From: JALZKA01 sp963734015
GTDB taxonomy: Bacteria > Actinomycetota > Thermoleophilia > Solirubrobacterales > 70-9
NCBI GenBank assembly: GCA_963734015.1
Contig: CAVTFG010000012.1
Coordinates: 124,001-188,000 of the forward strand
Reading direction: 5' to 3'
DNA: 64,000 bases
Positions 18,299 to 27,952 of this stretch are shown here, piece after piece. Every line of letters begins with the position of its first letter. Position 1 is the first letter of the stretch. A program made the position numbers and the translations under genes. The notes beneath the pieces are model-generated. The model had not been told where the DNA came from and did not search any database. It worked only from the letters and a program-made list of their open reading frames with translations.

Positions 18299-19126
18299 TC
18301 AGCCAAGCGACAACAGCTCCTTCGTCTGCTCCTGGGTGGCGACCTCGCGCCCGAGCGTCTTCGCCAAGCCGACCGCCATCTCCACCAGCGCCGCGTTCGA
18401 CGGTGCCAGGACTCCCTTGCTGAGATAAGCGACGTCCTCGAGGCCGGTGCGGATCCCGGGCGCGCCCAGCAGCAGCGCGAGGCCGAGCATGCGCTGGTGG
18501 TGCCGGCCGATGCAGGTGACCGTCCAGAACGTGTCGGGCGGAAGCGGGCGCAGCATGGCCTGGAGGGCCTCGGGCGACGCGTCGATCCCGCCCGGTACGC
18601 CGAACACCAGGTTGATCCGCATCGGGGGCTCGAGGATTCCCTGCTCGAGCCAGCGGACCGCGCTGACCACGTGCCCGACGTCGAAGGCCTCGACCTCGAG
18701 GGCGATACCGGCATCGGTTGCGCGCTCGACGATCCCCCTCCCAGCCGGCGGCGGCGTGATGAACGTCTCGTCGCCGAAGTTCATCGAGCCGGACTCGACG
18801 CCCGAGATGTCCGGCTTCGCCTCCAGGCCGGTGGTCCGCTCCTCGATCGTCATGTCGTTCGCGCCGCCCGTCGAGACCATCGTCAGGACGTCGGAGCCGG
18901 CGCGGATCCGGTCGATCACGTCCACGAACAGCTCCGGGCGGCCGCTCGGGGTGCCGTCGTCCTCGCGGACGTGGAGGTGGGCGACCGTCGCCCCGGCGCC
19001 CGCGGCCTCGATCGTCGAGTTCGCGATCTCCTCCGTCGTGTACGGGATGTTCGGGTTGTTCTCCCGGAAGACGTCGGCGCCCGTGATCGCGACCGTCAAT
19101 ACGACCGGATTGGCATTCCAACTCAT
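18299..19126 (-). CDS. kce: BKACE-family beta-keto acid cleavage enzyme (Kce-like)
   Basis: A 275-residue TIM-barrel protein of the DUF849/BKACE family, which condenses a beta-keto acid with acetyl-CoA to give a CoA ester plus acetoacetate. The zinc site HxH (His50 and His52 in VAHLHVRE) is present. The founding member is 3-keto-5-aminohexanoate cleavage enzyme (Kce) of lysine fermentation; other members act on other beta-keto acids. Gene context supports the Kce activity: the neighbour kdd makes exactly that substrate. The ATG overlaps the hotdog gene stop (ATGA). Confidence 0.82.
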   Translation of the reverse strand: MSWNANPVVLTVAITGADVFRENNPNIPYTTEEIANSTIEAAGAGATVAHLHVREDDGTPSGRPELFVDVIDRIRAGSDVLTMVSTGGANDMTIEERTTGLEAKPDISGVESGSMNFGDETFITPPPAGRGIVERATDAGIALEVEAFDVGHVVSAVRWLEQGILEPPMRINLVFGVPGGIDASPEALQAMLRPLPPDTFWTVTCIGRHHQRMLGLALLLGAPGIRTGLEDVAYLSKGVLAPSNAALVEMAVGLAKTLGREVATQEQTKELLSLG

Positions 19127-19515
19127 CGGAGAACCTCCTCAAGCGACTCGCGCTCCGAATCCGAGATCGGCCGGGGCGCCCGCGTGTCGGGGTCCCAAAG
19201 CACCAGGCCGAACTCACCCTCGACCTTCACGTCGCCCTCGTCGTCGACGATCCGCTCGGCCGTCTTGATGCTCGTCCGCCCCAGTTCGCGAACGACGCAC
19301 TCGACCGTCACGGATTCAAGGCTCAGGTCCAACTCGCCCTCGAAGCTGACCGAGCAGCGCCCCACGACGTACTCCTCGCGGCCGATCCCGTGCTCTTTCA
19401 GAAACGCGTCCCGGCCCTCCTCCAGGTAGGTCAGCACGACCGGGTGGTTGACGTGGCCGAGCGCGTCCAGGTCGCGCCAGCGCATCTGCACCCGGTGGCC
19501 CGTGACCGTGCTCAT
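19123..19515 (-). CDS. Hotdog-fold acyl-CoA thioesterase / possible 3-aminobutyryl-CoA lyase
   Basis: A 130-residue single hotdog domain with the 4HBT signature RDLDALGHVNHPVVLTYLEEGRDAF; the Asp before ALGHVNH is the usual catalytic residue. That pattern points to an acyl-CoA thioesterase. In the lysine 3,5-diaminohexanoate pathway the next enzyme after Kce is 3-aminobutyryl-CoA ammonia-lyase (Kal), also a small hotdog protein. As the gene is wedged between kdd and kce, a Kal-like role is a real alternative. The ATG at 19515 gives normal family length; a longer upstream frame is out of character. Confidence 0.75.
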   Translation of the reverse strand: MSTVTGHRVQMRWRDLDALGHVNHPVVLTYLEEGRDAFLKEHGIGREEYVVGRCSVSFEGELDLSLESVTVECVVRELGRTSIKTAERIVDDEGDVKVEGEFGLVLWDPDTRAPRPISDSERESLEEVLR

Positions 19516-19567
19516 ACAAGCCGCCTCAACAACGGCGGGACTCGGCTTCGTCCTAACGGACTCCGCC

Positions 19568-20659
19568 TCATAGGGGCGCTCCGTTCGTGGCCCCCATCGC
19601 CTCGGCGAGCGCCGGAACACGACGGACGAGGTCCAGCGCGTAGGCGCCGCGATCGGGCGCGTAGCCCGTTCCGACCACCATCTTCGCGCTCGATGACAGG
19701 CCGTCGGAGGTCAGCGCCACGGCCGAGAAGCTGGTCGCCATCGAGAAGAAGAGGACGGTCCCCTCGTCGGCCGTCATCAGGATCGCGCCGGGCTCGCAGC
19801 CGGTGGCGTTGACCACCACCACGGTCAGGTCGGCGGGCTCGGCCCCGGCGGCACGCAATGCTTCGAGCGCCCCGATCGGGTCCCGCAGGTCCGTGGCGAC
19901 GCCGATGTCCGCGAGCCCCAGCCCGGTCGCCCGCTCCACCGCGGCGGCGTCCACGTCGACAACCGCGAGCCGGGCCTCGGGCGCGGCGTCGCGCGCCGCC
20001 GCGAGCGCCAGCTTGCCGGCGTGCCCGGCGCCGAGCACGCAGATCGAGCGCGCGCCGGGCGCAAGCTCGCGCACGTGGGACGCGGCCGAGCAGACATCGA
20101 ACACGTCGAGCGCGGCGGCGAGCGGCAGGTCGTCCGGCAGCTCCGCCCAGGGAGCGCGGTCGCAGATGTACGCGGTCCCGTCGACCTCCACCTGGGCCGA
20201 GTCGGGGTCGAGCCCGGTGACGGCCCTGAGCCGCAGGGGCGTCAGCGTCAGCGAGGCGAGCGTGACGACCCGGGTCCCGGTCTCGGGCCGGTCCGCCACG
20301 CTCTCCCCCACCTCGGTCACGGTTCCAAGGAGGACCCCGCCCGAGTCGGTCGCCGGGTTGTGCATCTTGCCCCGCGCGGCGACGGTCACGAGGATCCTGT
20401 CGGCCATGACCGTGGGATCCGCCCCCGCCTCGTCGCGGATCTGGCGGTGTGACGTCGAGTCCAGGCAGAGCCGTTCGGCCCGCACTTCGATCTCATAGCG
20501 CCGGCACGGCCCCGAGGGCTCCAGCCGCTCGGCCGACTGCGGCAGGGACCCGGCCGGCTCGAGCACGCGGTCGGCCCCGAGGCGCTCGACCAGGTCGGAA
20601 CCGATCGCCTCGGCATCGTTCGCGTGGATGCGGGTCTCCTCCCCGAAGCCCATCTTCAT
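19568..20659 (-). CDS. kdd: L-erythro-3,5-diaminohexanoate dehydrogenase
   Basis: Kdd oxidises 3,5-diaminohexanoate with NAD(P)+ to 5-amino-3-oxohexanoate in anaerobic-type lysine breakdown. The 363-residue protein has the family layout: an N-terminal part resembling the GroES-like half of medium-chain dehydrogenases (EPAGSLPQSAERLEP, CLDSTSHRQI), then a Rossmann domain with SICVLGAGHAGKLALAA. The C-terminal FFSMATSFSAVALTSDG and MVVGTGYAPDRG segments are characteristic of Kdd and not of alcohol dehydrogenases. It is the first gene of the minus-strand run, 53 bases before the hotdog gene, and is divergent from the deacetylase gene. The aminomutases that would feed it are not in the window. 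Confidence 0.85.
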   Translation of the reverse strand: MKMGFGEETRIHANDAEAIGSDLVERLGADRVLEPAGSLPQSAERLEPSGPCRRYEIEVRAERLCLDSTSHRQIRDEAGADPTVMADRILVTVAARGKMHNPATDSGGVLLGTVTEVGESVADRPETGTRVVTLASLTLTPLRLRAVTGLDPDSAQVEVDGTAYICDRAPWAELPDDLPLAAALDVFDVCSAASHVRELAPGARSICVLGAGHAGKLALAAARDAAPEARLAVVDVDAAAVERATGLGLADIGVATDLRDPIGALEALRAAGAEPADLTVVVVNATGCEPGAILMTADEGTVLFFSMATSFSAVALTSDGLSSSAKMVVGTGYAPDRGAYALDLVRRVPALAEAMGATNGAPL

Positions 20660-20776
20660 GAACGGTCGTTAGGGAACCTACGCCGCGGGCGTGCTGCGCG
20701 TCAAGGGCCACTTCTGGACAAACTTTCCTGACGCCTTACGCCGTTCCGTGGCCAGTCGCACGGTCACAATGCCCCC
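20660..20776. promoter_or_regulatory. Divergent intergenic region between kdd and HDAC-like gene
   Basis: This 117-base gap must carry promoters for both the leftward catabolic run and the rightward deacetylase gene. A weak -10-like CACAAT lies at 20765-20770, six bases before the GTG start, which would make the plus transcript nearly leaderless. No convincing -35 box or palindrome was found. Confidence 0.3.
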
Positions 20777-21852
20777 GTGGGCGCCCTCGAGACACCCGTC
20801 GTCTGGAGCGACCGCCACCGGCTGCATGAGCCGGGCGGTGAGATCTGGGTGGGCGTCCGCACTCCTGGAACCGAGCTCCCGGAGCGCGCCGAGCGCATCC
20901 GGGCGGAGCTCGCGCGGCGCGGCGCCCGGCTCCTCGAGGCCGAACCGCACCCGGACGAGGTGCTCGAACTTCACGATCCTCGGCTGATCGCCTATCTCGC
21001 CTCGGCGTGGCAGGCCTGGGACGAGGCCGGGCTGACCACCGACCCCGGCCAGGACCGCGTCGTCCCGTATCTCTTCCCCCACGCCGGCCTGGTCGGCGAC
21101 CTCGAGCCCGCGGTGCCGGCCGCGGCGACCGCGCGCGCCGGCGCCTTCGCCTACGACACGATGACCCTGATCGGGCCGGGAACCTGGGAGGCGGCACGGG
21201 CGGCGGTGGACACCGCGGTCACCGCCGCCGACCTCGTGCGTGCCGGGGAACGCGCCGCCTACGCGCTCTGCCGGCCGCCGGGCCACCACGCGACGCGCAC
21301 CGCGTTCGGTGGCTCGTGTTACCTCAACAACACGGCGGCAGCCGCAGCTCGCCTCGGCGAGGCCGGCGACCGCGTTGCGGTGATCGACATCGACGCCCAC
21401 CACGGCAACGGGACCCAATCGATCTTCTGGGAATCGGGCGACTTCCTGGTCGGCTCCGTCCACGTGGACCCGGGCGCCGGGTGGTTTCCGCACTTTCTCG
21501 GCTTCGCGAGCGAGGCGGGCGCCGGCAGCGGGGAAGGGCGCGAACCGGAACCTTCCGCTCTCGCCGGGCTCCGGAGACGGGCCCTGGGTGGAGGCCGTGG
21601 CGGAGCTCGCGGCCTGGGTCGGGCAGGAGACCGGGTACCTGGTGGTGGCCCTGGGCGTCGACGCCGCAGGAGGCGATCCCGAGAGCCCGCTCGGAGGTGA
21701 GCGCCGAGGGCTATCGGGCCGCCGGCCGGGCGCTGGGCGCGCTGGGACTGCCGACCGTCTTCGTCCAGGAGGGCGGCTACGACCTCGACACGATCGGCCC
21801 GCTGGTGGCGGAGACGCTGCTCGGATTCGAGGAGGCGGCCCGGCCGAGCTAG
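20777..21852 (+). pseudogene. Histone-deacetylase-family (acetylpolyamine amidohydrolase-like) hydrolase, frameshifted
   Basis: A zinc deacetylase of the arginase/HDAC fold. The first frame has CRPPGHHATRTAFGG (tandem active-site His), YLNNTAAAA and VIDIDAHHGNGT (zinc-binding Asp and His). After shifts near 21545 and 21680 the last pieces give YLVVALGVDAAG and TVFVQEGGYDLDTIG, the C-terminal metal/glycine-loop signature (EGGY). All catalytic elements are therefore present and the total of ~358 residues is normal. Substrates of such bacterial enzymes include acetylpolyamines, acetylated lysine and acetoin-related compounds. The start is a GTG. It is divergent from kdd. Confidence 0.78.
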
Positions 21853-22649
21853 GGCTTGAGCCGGCGCCCGCTGGCGAAGAGGTACTGGGACCAGGCGATG
21901 AGCCCGGCGGCGATCGCGACCAGAACCCCGAATGCGAGCCACGGGCTCACGTCGGAGGTGCCCAGGAAGCCGTAGCGGATCGCCTCGACCACGTAGAAGA
22001 GGGGATTGGCGTGGGAGATCTGCTCCCACGGGCTCCCGAGGCTGGCGACCGAGTAGAAGACGCCCCCGAGGAAGGTCAGCGGCAGGATCACGATGTTGTT
22101 GACGAACGAGATGTGGTCGAACGTGTGCGCGAAGATCCCGACGATCGTCCCCAGCGCCCCGAAGCCGGCCAGGACCAGAAGGACCGCCGCGATCAGGGCG
22201 AGCGGCCGCTCGATCGGAGCGCCCGTGAGCGGGACCGCCAGGGCGGTCAGGGCGATCCCGATCACCAGGGCGCGGAAGACGCCGCCGACCCCGAACCCCA
22301 GGTTCATCTGCCAGCTGTGCATCGGCGAGGCGAGCACGTCGTCGATGTAGCGGTCGTTGCGCGCCTGGAAGATCGAGCTCGCGTTGTTCGAGTAGACCGC
22401 CTGCGCCATCGCCATCGCGATCAGGCCGGGGACGATGAACACCTCGTATTCGAAGCCGTCGATGGTGCTGATCCGCCCGCCGAGGGAGATCCCGAAGACG
22501 ACGATGAACAACAGCGACGAGATCACCGGCGCCAATGTCGTCTGGGTCCACAGGCGCAGGACCCTGTGGCACTCGCGCAGACAGAGCCACGCCAGCCCGC
22601 GCCAGGGGCTCGGGGACTCGGCCGCCACGGCAGTGGCGGGGTCGCTCAC
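21849..22649 (-). CDS. ABC-2 type transporter permease
   Basis: A 266-residue inner-membrane permease with about six hydrophobic segments of the ABC2_membrane family, as in drug, polysaccharide and NodJ-like exporters. The conserved central loop (YIDDVLASPM) and GIFAHTFDHISFVNNIVILPLTFLGGVFY segment are typical. Its start overlaps the end of the ATPase gene (ATGA), so the two form a dedicated export pump. The 3' end overlaps the convergent deacetylase gene by four bases. Confidence 0.88.
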   Translation of the reverse strand: MSDPATAVAAESPSPWRGLAWLCLRECHRVLRLWTQTTLAPVISSLLFIVVFGISLGGRISTIDGFEYEVFIVPGLIAMAMAQAVYSNNASSIFQARNDRYIDDVLASPMHSWQMNLGFGVGGVFRALVIGIALTALAVPLTGAPIERPLALIAAVLLVLAGFGALGTIVGIFAHTFDHISFVNNIVILPLTFLGGVFYSVASLGSPWEQISHANPLFYVVEAIRYGFLGTSDVSPWLAFGVLVAIAAGLIAWSQYLFASGRRLKP

Positions 22650-23413
22650 GCCACGGCCTCGGCCTGGTCGCGCCGCGAGCGCAACCGGCCGGTCGCGACT
22701 GTTTTCAGGTAGACGTCCTCGAGCGTCGCCGCCCCGTACGCGCGCTTCAGGCCGTCGGCGCTGTCGCGAGCCACGATCCTGCCCTGGCCGATCAGCGCGA
22801 TCTCCTCGCAGAGGGTCTCTGCCTCCTCGAGGTAGTGCGTCGTCAGCAGGATCGTCGTTCCCTGCCGGTGCAGGCGGCGGATGTAGCGCCAGAGCTCGTG
22901 CCGCAGCTCGAGGTCCACGCCCGCGGTGGGCTCGTCCAGGATCACGAGGCGCGGCTCGTGCAGCAGCGCGCGCGCCAGGAGGAGGCGGCGCCGCTGGCCG
23001 CCGGAGAGCTTCGGCGCCCGGACGTCGCGCTTCGACGAGAGATCGAAGACCTCGATCATCTGATCCGCGCGCTCGGCCGCCGCGGCACGCGTCATCCCGT
23101 AGTAGCCGCCGTGGTAGACGAGGGTCTCCCGCACGGTGAGGAAGCGGTCCAGGTTCGGCTCCTGCTCCGCGATCCCGATCAGGCGCCGGGCTTCGAGGCT
23201 CGCCCCGGGCAGCCCGAAGACGCTGATCTCACCCGCGGTCGGGCGCAGCAGGTTGCAGACCGCGCTGATCAGCGTGGTCTTCCCGGCGCCGTTCGGCCCG
23301 AGCAGGCCGAAGAAGCTGCCGGCGGGGACGTCAAGGTCGAGCGCCTCGAGCGCGAGCGTGCCGTCGTCGTAGCGCTTGGCAAGGCCGCTGATCGAGAGGG
23401 CTGCGGAGGGCAC
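22646..23413 (-). CDS. ABC transporter ATP-binding protein (ABC-2/daunorubicin type)
   Basis: A 255-residue ATPase with Walker A LLGPNGAGKTTL, Q-loop IAEQEPNLD, signature LSGGQRRRLLLARAL, Walker B LVILDEPTAGVD and switch His in LLTTHYLEEAE. This motif set is typical of DrrA/CcmA-like exporters that pair with a single ABC-2 permease, encoded by the next gene. It is preceded by the large repeat-protein gene on the same strand, but I see no link in function. Confidence 0.9.
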   Translation of the reverse strand: MPSAALSISGLAKRYDDGTLALEALDLDVPAGSFFGLLGPNGAGKTTLISAVCNLLRPTAGEISVFGLPGASLEARRLIGIAEQEPNLDRFLTVRETLVYHGGYYGMTRAAAAERADQMIEVFDLSSKRDVRAPKLSGGQRRRLLLARALLHEPRLVILDEPTAGVDLELRHELWRYIRRLHRQGTTILLTTHYLEEAETLCEEIALIGQGRIVARDSADGLKRAYGAATLEDVYLKTVATGRLRSRRDQAEAVA

Positions 23414-23416
23414 CCG

Positions 23417-26400
23417 TCAATGATGGCGGGTCGGGTTCGCGACTCCGTCAGCAGCGACGGGTTGCAGGGCGCTCCGAGCACCGTGCGTTCCGGATATGCC
23501 GTCGGGCACGAACGTCCCGCGACTCCGACACGGCGCGTTCTGCCCACCGACCGTGACGCCGGCGTCGTCACGCTTGCGCTTCCCGCCCTCGAATCGCGGC
23601 CGCCACCTTCCGCTGTTTCCCCGACGGCGAGGACCTCGACCTGCGCGACGATCGAAGGTGCGCTTCTCGCGCGGGGCAGGTGTCGCAGGCGCCAACAGGC
23701 GCTGCGATCGCTGCTCCGGTCGGCTTGCGGATCGGTGCGCAGCAGGTGCTGATGCTTGGGAAGGGTGTCGCAGACGACCACGTGGTTGGCGGTGGCGTTG
23801 CCCTTGTTCCGAACCGTGAGCTTGTACCCGAGGACCCCGCCCGGATTGACCGTTCGCTTCGAGGCGGACTTGTTGATCACCACTCGCGGTTTCTCCTCGA
23901 ACCCGAAGTAGTGCGAGGGATCGCTGTCGGTCAGCTCGTCTCGAGAAGGTCGATGCCGATGACCGTGCCCCGCTTCTGTACTGGCCGCCCTGGCCCTGCC
24001 GGAGGCCTCGAGATCCAGGCTCGCTGGGGTCGAGCCGTCTTGCCGCTCTCGTCGCCCTACGACCTCGGGCGCCGCGCCCGGTCGGTCAACGGCGACCTCG
24101 ACGTGCCCGAACCATCACGTTCCCGGGTTCGTCACCTCGTAGGTCCAGGTGACCCGGTCGCCGACGGGAATGCGCGGGCCTCGCGGGTCGTCCGCGTCGC
24201 GCCCGTTGGTGAACTACTTGATGCGGATCTCGAGCCGGATCCGAAGTAATGCGACGGGTCGTCGTCCGAGACCTCCGTCCCTCCCGGGTCCGTGCCGGTG
24301 GCGGTCGAGCCGTTCTCGTACTGCCCGATCGTCGAGCGCCGGTGGCGAAGCACCTCATCTCCTCCAACGGCCCGAGCTCGTCGTCCGGACAGTTCACCTC
24401 GACGCCCTGGTCGTCGGAGACGGTCACTCCGCTCAGCGTGGCATTGCCGGTGATCGTCACTACATAGGTCCAGGTCGCCGTCCTGCCGACCGGGATGAAC
24501 GGGCCGGCCGGGTCGTCGGCGTCGAGGACGTTCGTGTCCTTCTCGATCAGGATCCCCGGCTCCGCACCGAAGTAGTGCGAGGGGTCGAGATCGAGGACCC
24601 GGTCCCCGACCGGCGTCACCCCGCTGGCCCCGGCCAGGTTCTCGTACTGACCGGCCGCGGCGGTACCGGTCAACTCGCAGTCCATCGATTCATCGACCTC
24701 GAGAGTGGTCTGCGGACATTCGATCGTGGTCAACTCAGGCGTCAGCTCCACCCGGCGACGTTCGTGAGGTCGCTGTTGCCGGTGTTCGTGACCCGGTAGG
24801 TCCAGGTCACGTCCTCGCCCGGGGAGATGAAGGGACCTGGCGCCTCGTCTGCGTCCTCGTCGTTGGTGAGCTTTTCGAGGTGGATGCCCCCCTGGACCCC
24901 GAAGTAGTTGGCGGGATCGTCATCGTCGACGGTCGGATCCGTGAACGAGCTCTGCCGACCACCGTTCCGATCTCCTCGCTGAAGGCCCGGCTCGGCCCTG
25001 GCACCGAACCTGCCGAAGCAGAAGACGGTCTGCCCGGGCGAGATGAACAGCAGGCGGGGACAGGCCAAAGCTCCCGGCACATTGTCGGTCACCGTCCATC
25101 GTAGGGGCACGTTGCCGGTGTTGGTCACCTGATAGGTCCAGGCCACCGATTCGCCCGCGGCGATAAACAGGCTGGGTGCCTCGTCGGCGTCGGCGCTCGT
25201 TGACGAACTTCTCGATGTCGACCGACGGATCCTCGCCGAAGTAGTGAGAAGGGTCGGAGTCGGCGACCGGCTGTCCCAACTCATCGGTGCCGGTGCGGTG
25301 GCGACGTTCTCGTTGGGGCGCTCCGGCGATGCCGGCTGCGTTGCACGGGGCGGACGCACCCGGGACGAGGAGCGGGATATCGCAATCGATCGTTCCCAGC
25401 TGATTGTCCTCGAGGACCACGTCGACCAGGTTCGAGTCCCCGGTGTTGGTGATCAGGTAGTCCCAGGTCACCGTGCTGTCGACCGGGACGATGGGACCGG
25501 AGCCTGATCGGCGTCCTGGCCGTTGGTCGACTTCTCCACGTCGATCCCGGGAGCGACGCCAACGTAGTGGGAGGGATCGTCGTCTGATACCTCAGTGTCG
25601 AACGGGTCGACCGCCGTCACCGAGCCCAGGTTCTCGTATTGGCCGCTCTCGGCTGTACCGGTTGCGGCGCAGACCATGCTCTCGCCGGCCCGAGGCTGTC
25701 GCGGGCGCACTCGACCGTCACCCCCTGGTCATCGGTGACCTCGATCTCGGAGAGGGTGTCGTTGCCGGTGTTGGTCACCACGTAGGTCCACGTGATCGCC
25801 GTCGGGTCGCCGTCGGCGTCGGTCAGCGGAATCGACGGCCCGGGGGCCTCGTCGGCGTCGACGCCGTTGGTCGACTTCTCGATTTCGATGTCCGGTAGAG
25901 GGGGTGCTCGATTGACCATCCTGCAGGTCACGATTGCCTCGTCCGGGACCGTGGCGCCAAAGCCCCCGTCGACGACGTCGATTTCGAGCGGCTGGTCGTT
26001 GGGCTGGTCCGGGGTTCGGAACGAGCACGCCGTAGCGGACGGATCGTTCTCGAATCCGGGAGGGACACCCCCTGGGTCCTCCTCCATGATCTCGACGGTC
26101 GAGTCGGCGGGAGTTGCCGTCGCCCACTGAAAACTCACGAAGCCGTCGGGACCGGCCGTCGAGCTGGCTGTCATCGCGGCCGGGGCGGCAGCCCCAATCG
26201 GCCGGGGTGGGATCAGCGGTCGCGGTCATGTCCCAGCCGGCCGCGGGGATCGAGTCATCGGGGCCGGGATCAGGGGTCAGATCGATGAGCTTGCGAACGT
26301 TGATCGACGGGGCACACAGTTGGAAGGCCGCCTCCCGCATCGCGTCCTCGAGGTCGGAGAAGTTGACCACCCGGTAGACGTCGTCGGTGGTGATGTCGAA

Positions 26401-27163
26401 GGTGCCGGTTCCGGAGAAGACGTCGGGGCCGGAGACGTCGATGATCCGGTCGAGCGAGTCCGGATTGTTGAGTCCGTTGCCCACCGCCACGGTCAGGATG
26501 TGCGAGCCGGTGGCCTTGATGTCGTTGGCGTTGGGCACGGCACGGTCCTTGGCATCGTCGCTGCCCGTCTGTGCAAGGTCGGCGGGATCCTCCAGCGAGA
26601 CCTTGAGCTCGTACTCGTTCTGGGCCTGATTGGGATTTTCGGGGTCGTATGTGACCCGGTCGTACCGCACCACCTCGTTCGGGTCACCGTCGGTAATGAA
26701 GACCGTCAGATGAGGCTGTTCCTGGCTGGGACGCGGGAGGAAGTAGCGGCCCATCCGGAACGCGTCCTCCCAGTGAGTGCGGCCGTCGGGTCTGTAGTTG
26801 TTGGTGATGTAGGGGTCGAAGATGTTGTTCGCGCTGGCGTTGGTGACCCTCGTGAAGGCGCGCTGCAGCGGGCCGGCAGGAAGCACACGGTGGAATTCCG
26901 AGACGCCATCCGCGGCCGGCGGAGAGCAGGCTGAACGCGCGGAGGCCTGGGGGACGACCGGTCCGGGCGCTCGCTATCGAGCCGGACTCGTCGAGGATTA
27001 CGTGGATGCAATCCGCAGCCTGGAGCGGAAGGCCGGGACGTGGAAGCGATGTCGTCCTCGCCGGATGCCGCGGCGGCTGAGCCTGCCGTCAGCGCTGCCA
27101 CAACGCCAAGAGCAGCAACGCGAGGGCCTGCACACGAACACGCTCGGCTTGTCGTCCTGACGG
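23417..27163 (-). pseudogene. Large secreted vWA and DUF11-repeat surface protein, many frameshifts
   Basis: The N-terminus near 27160 reads as a signal peptide (GVVAALTAGSAAAASG). A von Willebrand factor A domain follows in the frame ~26880-26230, with TVFITDGDPNEVVRYD and an internal HILTVAVG strand. Then come about six tandem domains of ~110 residues with the DUF11/SdrD-like pattern: WTYVVTNTGN, a DDQGVxVxC strand, GQYEN and DPSHYFGxxPGIxIEKxTN. A last DUF11 domain (KLTVRNKGNATANHVVVCDTLP) closes the protein. At least eight frame switches interrupt the ~1,250-residue product. I see no LPXTG-type anchor. It is probably an adhesin-like or matrix protein; start and stop are approximate. Confidence 0.65.
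23895..25920 (-). repeat. Tandem ~330-base DUF11-domain repeats
   Basis: The segment encoding DPSHYFG or a close variant recurs at about 23905, 24240, 24570, 24900, 25237 and 25560, giving a period of 323-337 bases (~110 codons). Each unit also has the IEKxTNGxDADxAPGPxIP stretch with an Asp-rich centre and a WTYxVTNTGN strand. An initial variant near 25850-25900 lacks the DPSHY part. Units are clearly diverged from each other, so this is old domain duplication and not recent slippage. Confidence 0.75.
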
Positions 27164-27229
27164 TATCGGCCCCTCCTCCGTGCTGGGCTTTCCCTCGCGC
27201 CGGAGTGTACGTCTCATACCGGCGGTTAT

Positions 27230-27607
27230 CCGTGGCTAGGGCACGGTCATCAGATCGATCACCGGCCCCGGCAACCGCCTCGAGCGGGCTCACCAGATCG
27301 GTTGCACGCGATGCCAGCCGACCGTGGAGGTGGTACGGCCGGACCCGGAGCGGGTGCTGAACACGCCGCGCATCGGGTTGCCCGTATCGTCGCGCGGGTG
27401 GACCCGCAGGACGCTGCGATCTGCGCGGTCGAGCCAGGTGAGGACGATCACGCGGTCGCCCGCCACCGTGTCGGTCAGGCCGTCCAGGACGCCCGGATCG
27501 AACAGGATCCAGGCGTCCGCCCCGCCCTCGTCCCCCTGCTTGGGCGCCGTGGCCGGGTCGGTCAACGGCGACTCGACCCGACCGATCGTTTCAGCCGGCT
27601 CCGCCAC
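27230..27607 (-). pseudogene. TsaA/TrmO-like tRNA m6t6A37 methyltransferase, frameshifted
   Basis: The intact frame (27607 to ~27310) has the TrmO/VirR beta-barrel pattern: a D-rich strand with DGLTDTV, VIVLTWLDRADRSVLRVHPR and MRGVFSTRS. The expected PNP(I/V)GxHR motif is garbled to TTSTVGWHRV, and the next conserved element (LVSPLEAVAG) lies in another frame. The family methylates N6-threonylcarbamoyladenosine in tRNA using SAM. At ~120 residues it is shorter than typical members and may be partial even after correction. The end is approximate. Confidence 0.55.
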
Positions 27608-27705
27608 TTCGCGCTTCAGCGGTGTCGGCGCGCCTCGAGGCCGGTTAACCGCACCCCGTTTCGCCGGTCTCCCCCATGTCGCGGCGCGCCATCGTGCGCG
27701 AGCCT

Positions 27706-27945
27706 ATGAGCATGTTCGACGACCAACTAGACGTGATCACGGTCTCCGCCGCGGCGGCCAGGGCGCACGTCGTCCAGCTCGAGGCCGAGCGCGCCCTGGC
27801 CGAGGACAGCGGGGTCGCATCCATCGACGCCTACCGCAACGACCTCGAGTGGGAGCTCGATGCGTGGCGCGAGGTCTATGTCATCTCCGCCGTGACCGAG
27901 CTCGCCGTCCTTCGCGGCGAGCTCGACGGCAGGCTGCAGGGCTAG
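27706..27945 (+). CDS. Hypothetical small acidic helical protein
   Basis: A ~79-residue protein (from the ATG at 27706; ATGs at 27676 and 27712 are alternatives) with GC-rich third positions and a composition suggesting two or three amphipathic helices. No Cys, no membrane segment and no recognisable domain. It is convergent with the NlpC/P60-like gene and separated from it by eight bases. Confidence 0.5.
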   Translation: MSMFDDQLDVITVSAAAARAHVVQLEAERALAEDSGVASIDAYRNDLEWELDAWREVYVISAVTELAVLRGELDGRLQG

Positions 27946-27952
27946 CCGCGGC

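Noticed and set aside
23895..25920. Repeat region considered as a possible CRISPR-like or satellite array
   Set aside because: The ~330-base units encode diverged protein domains with conserved residues such as DPSHYFG and WTYxVTNTGN; they are protein-level repeats.
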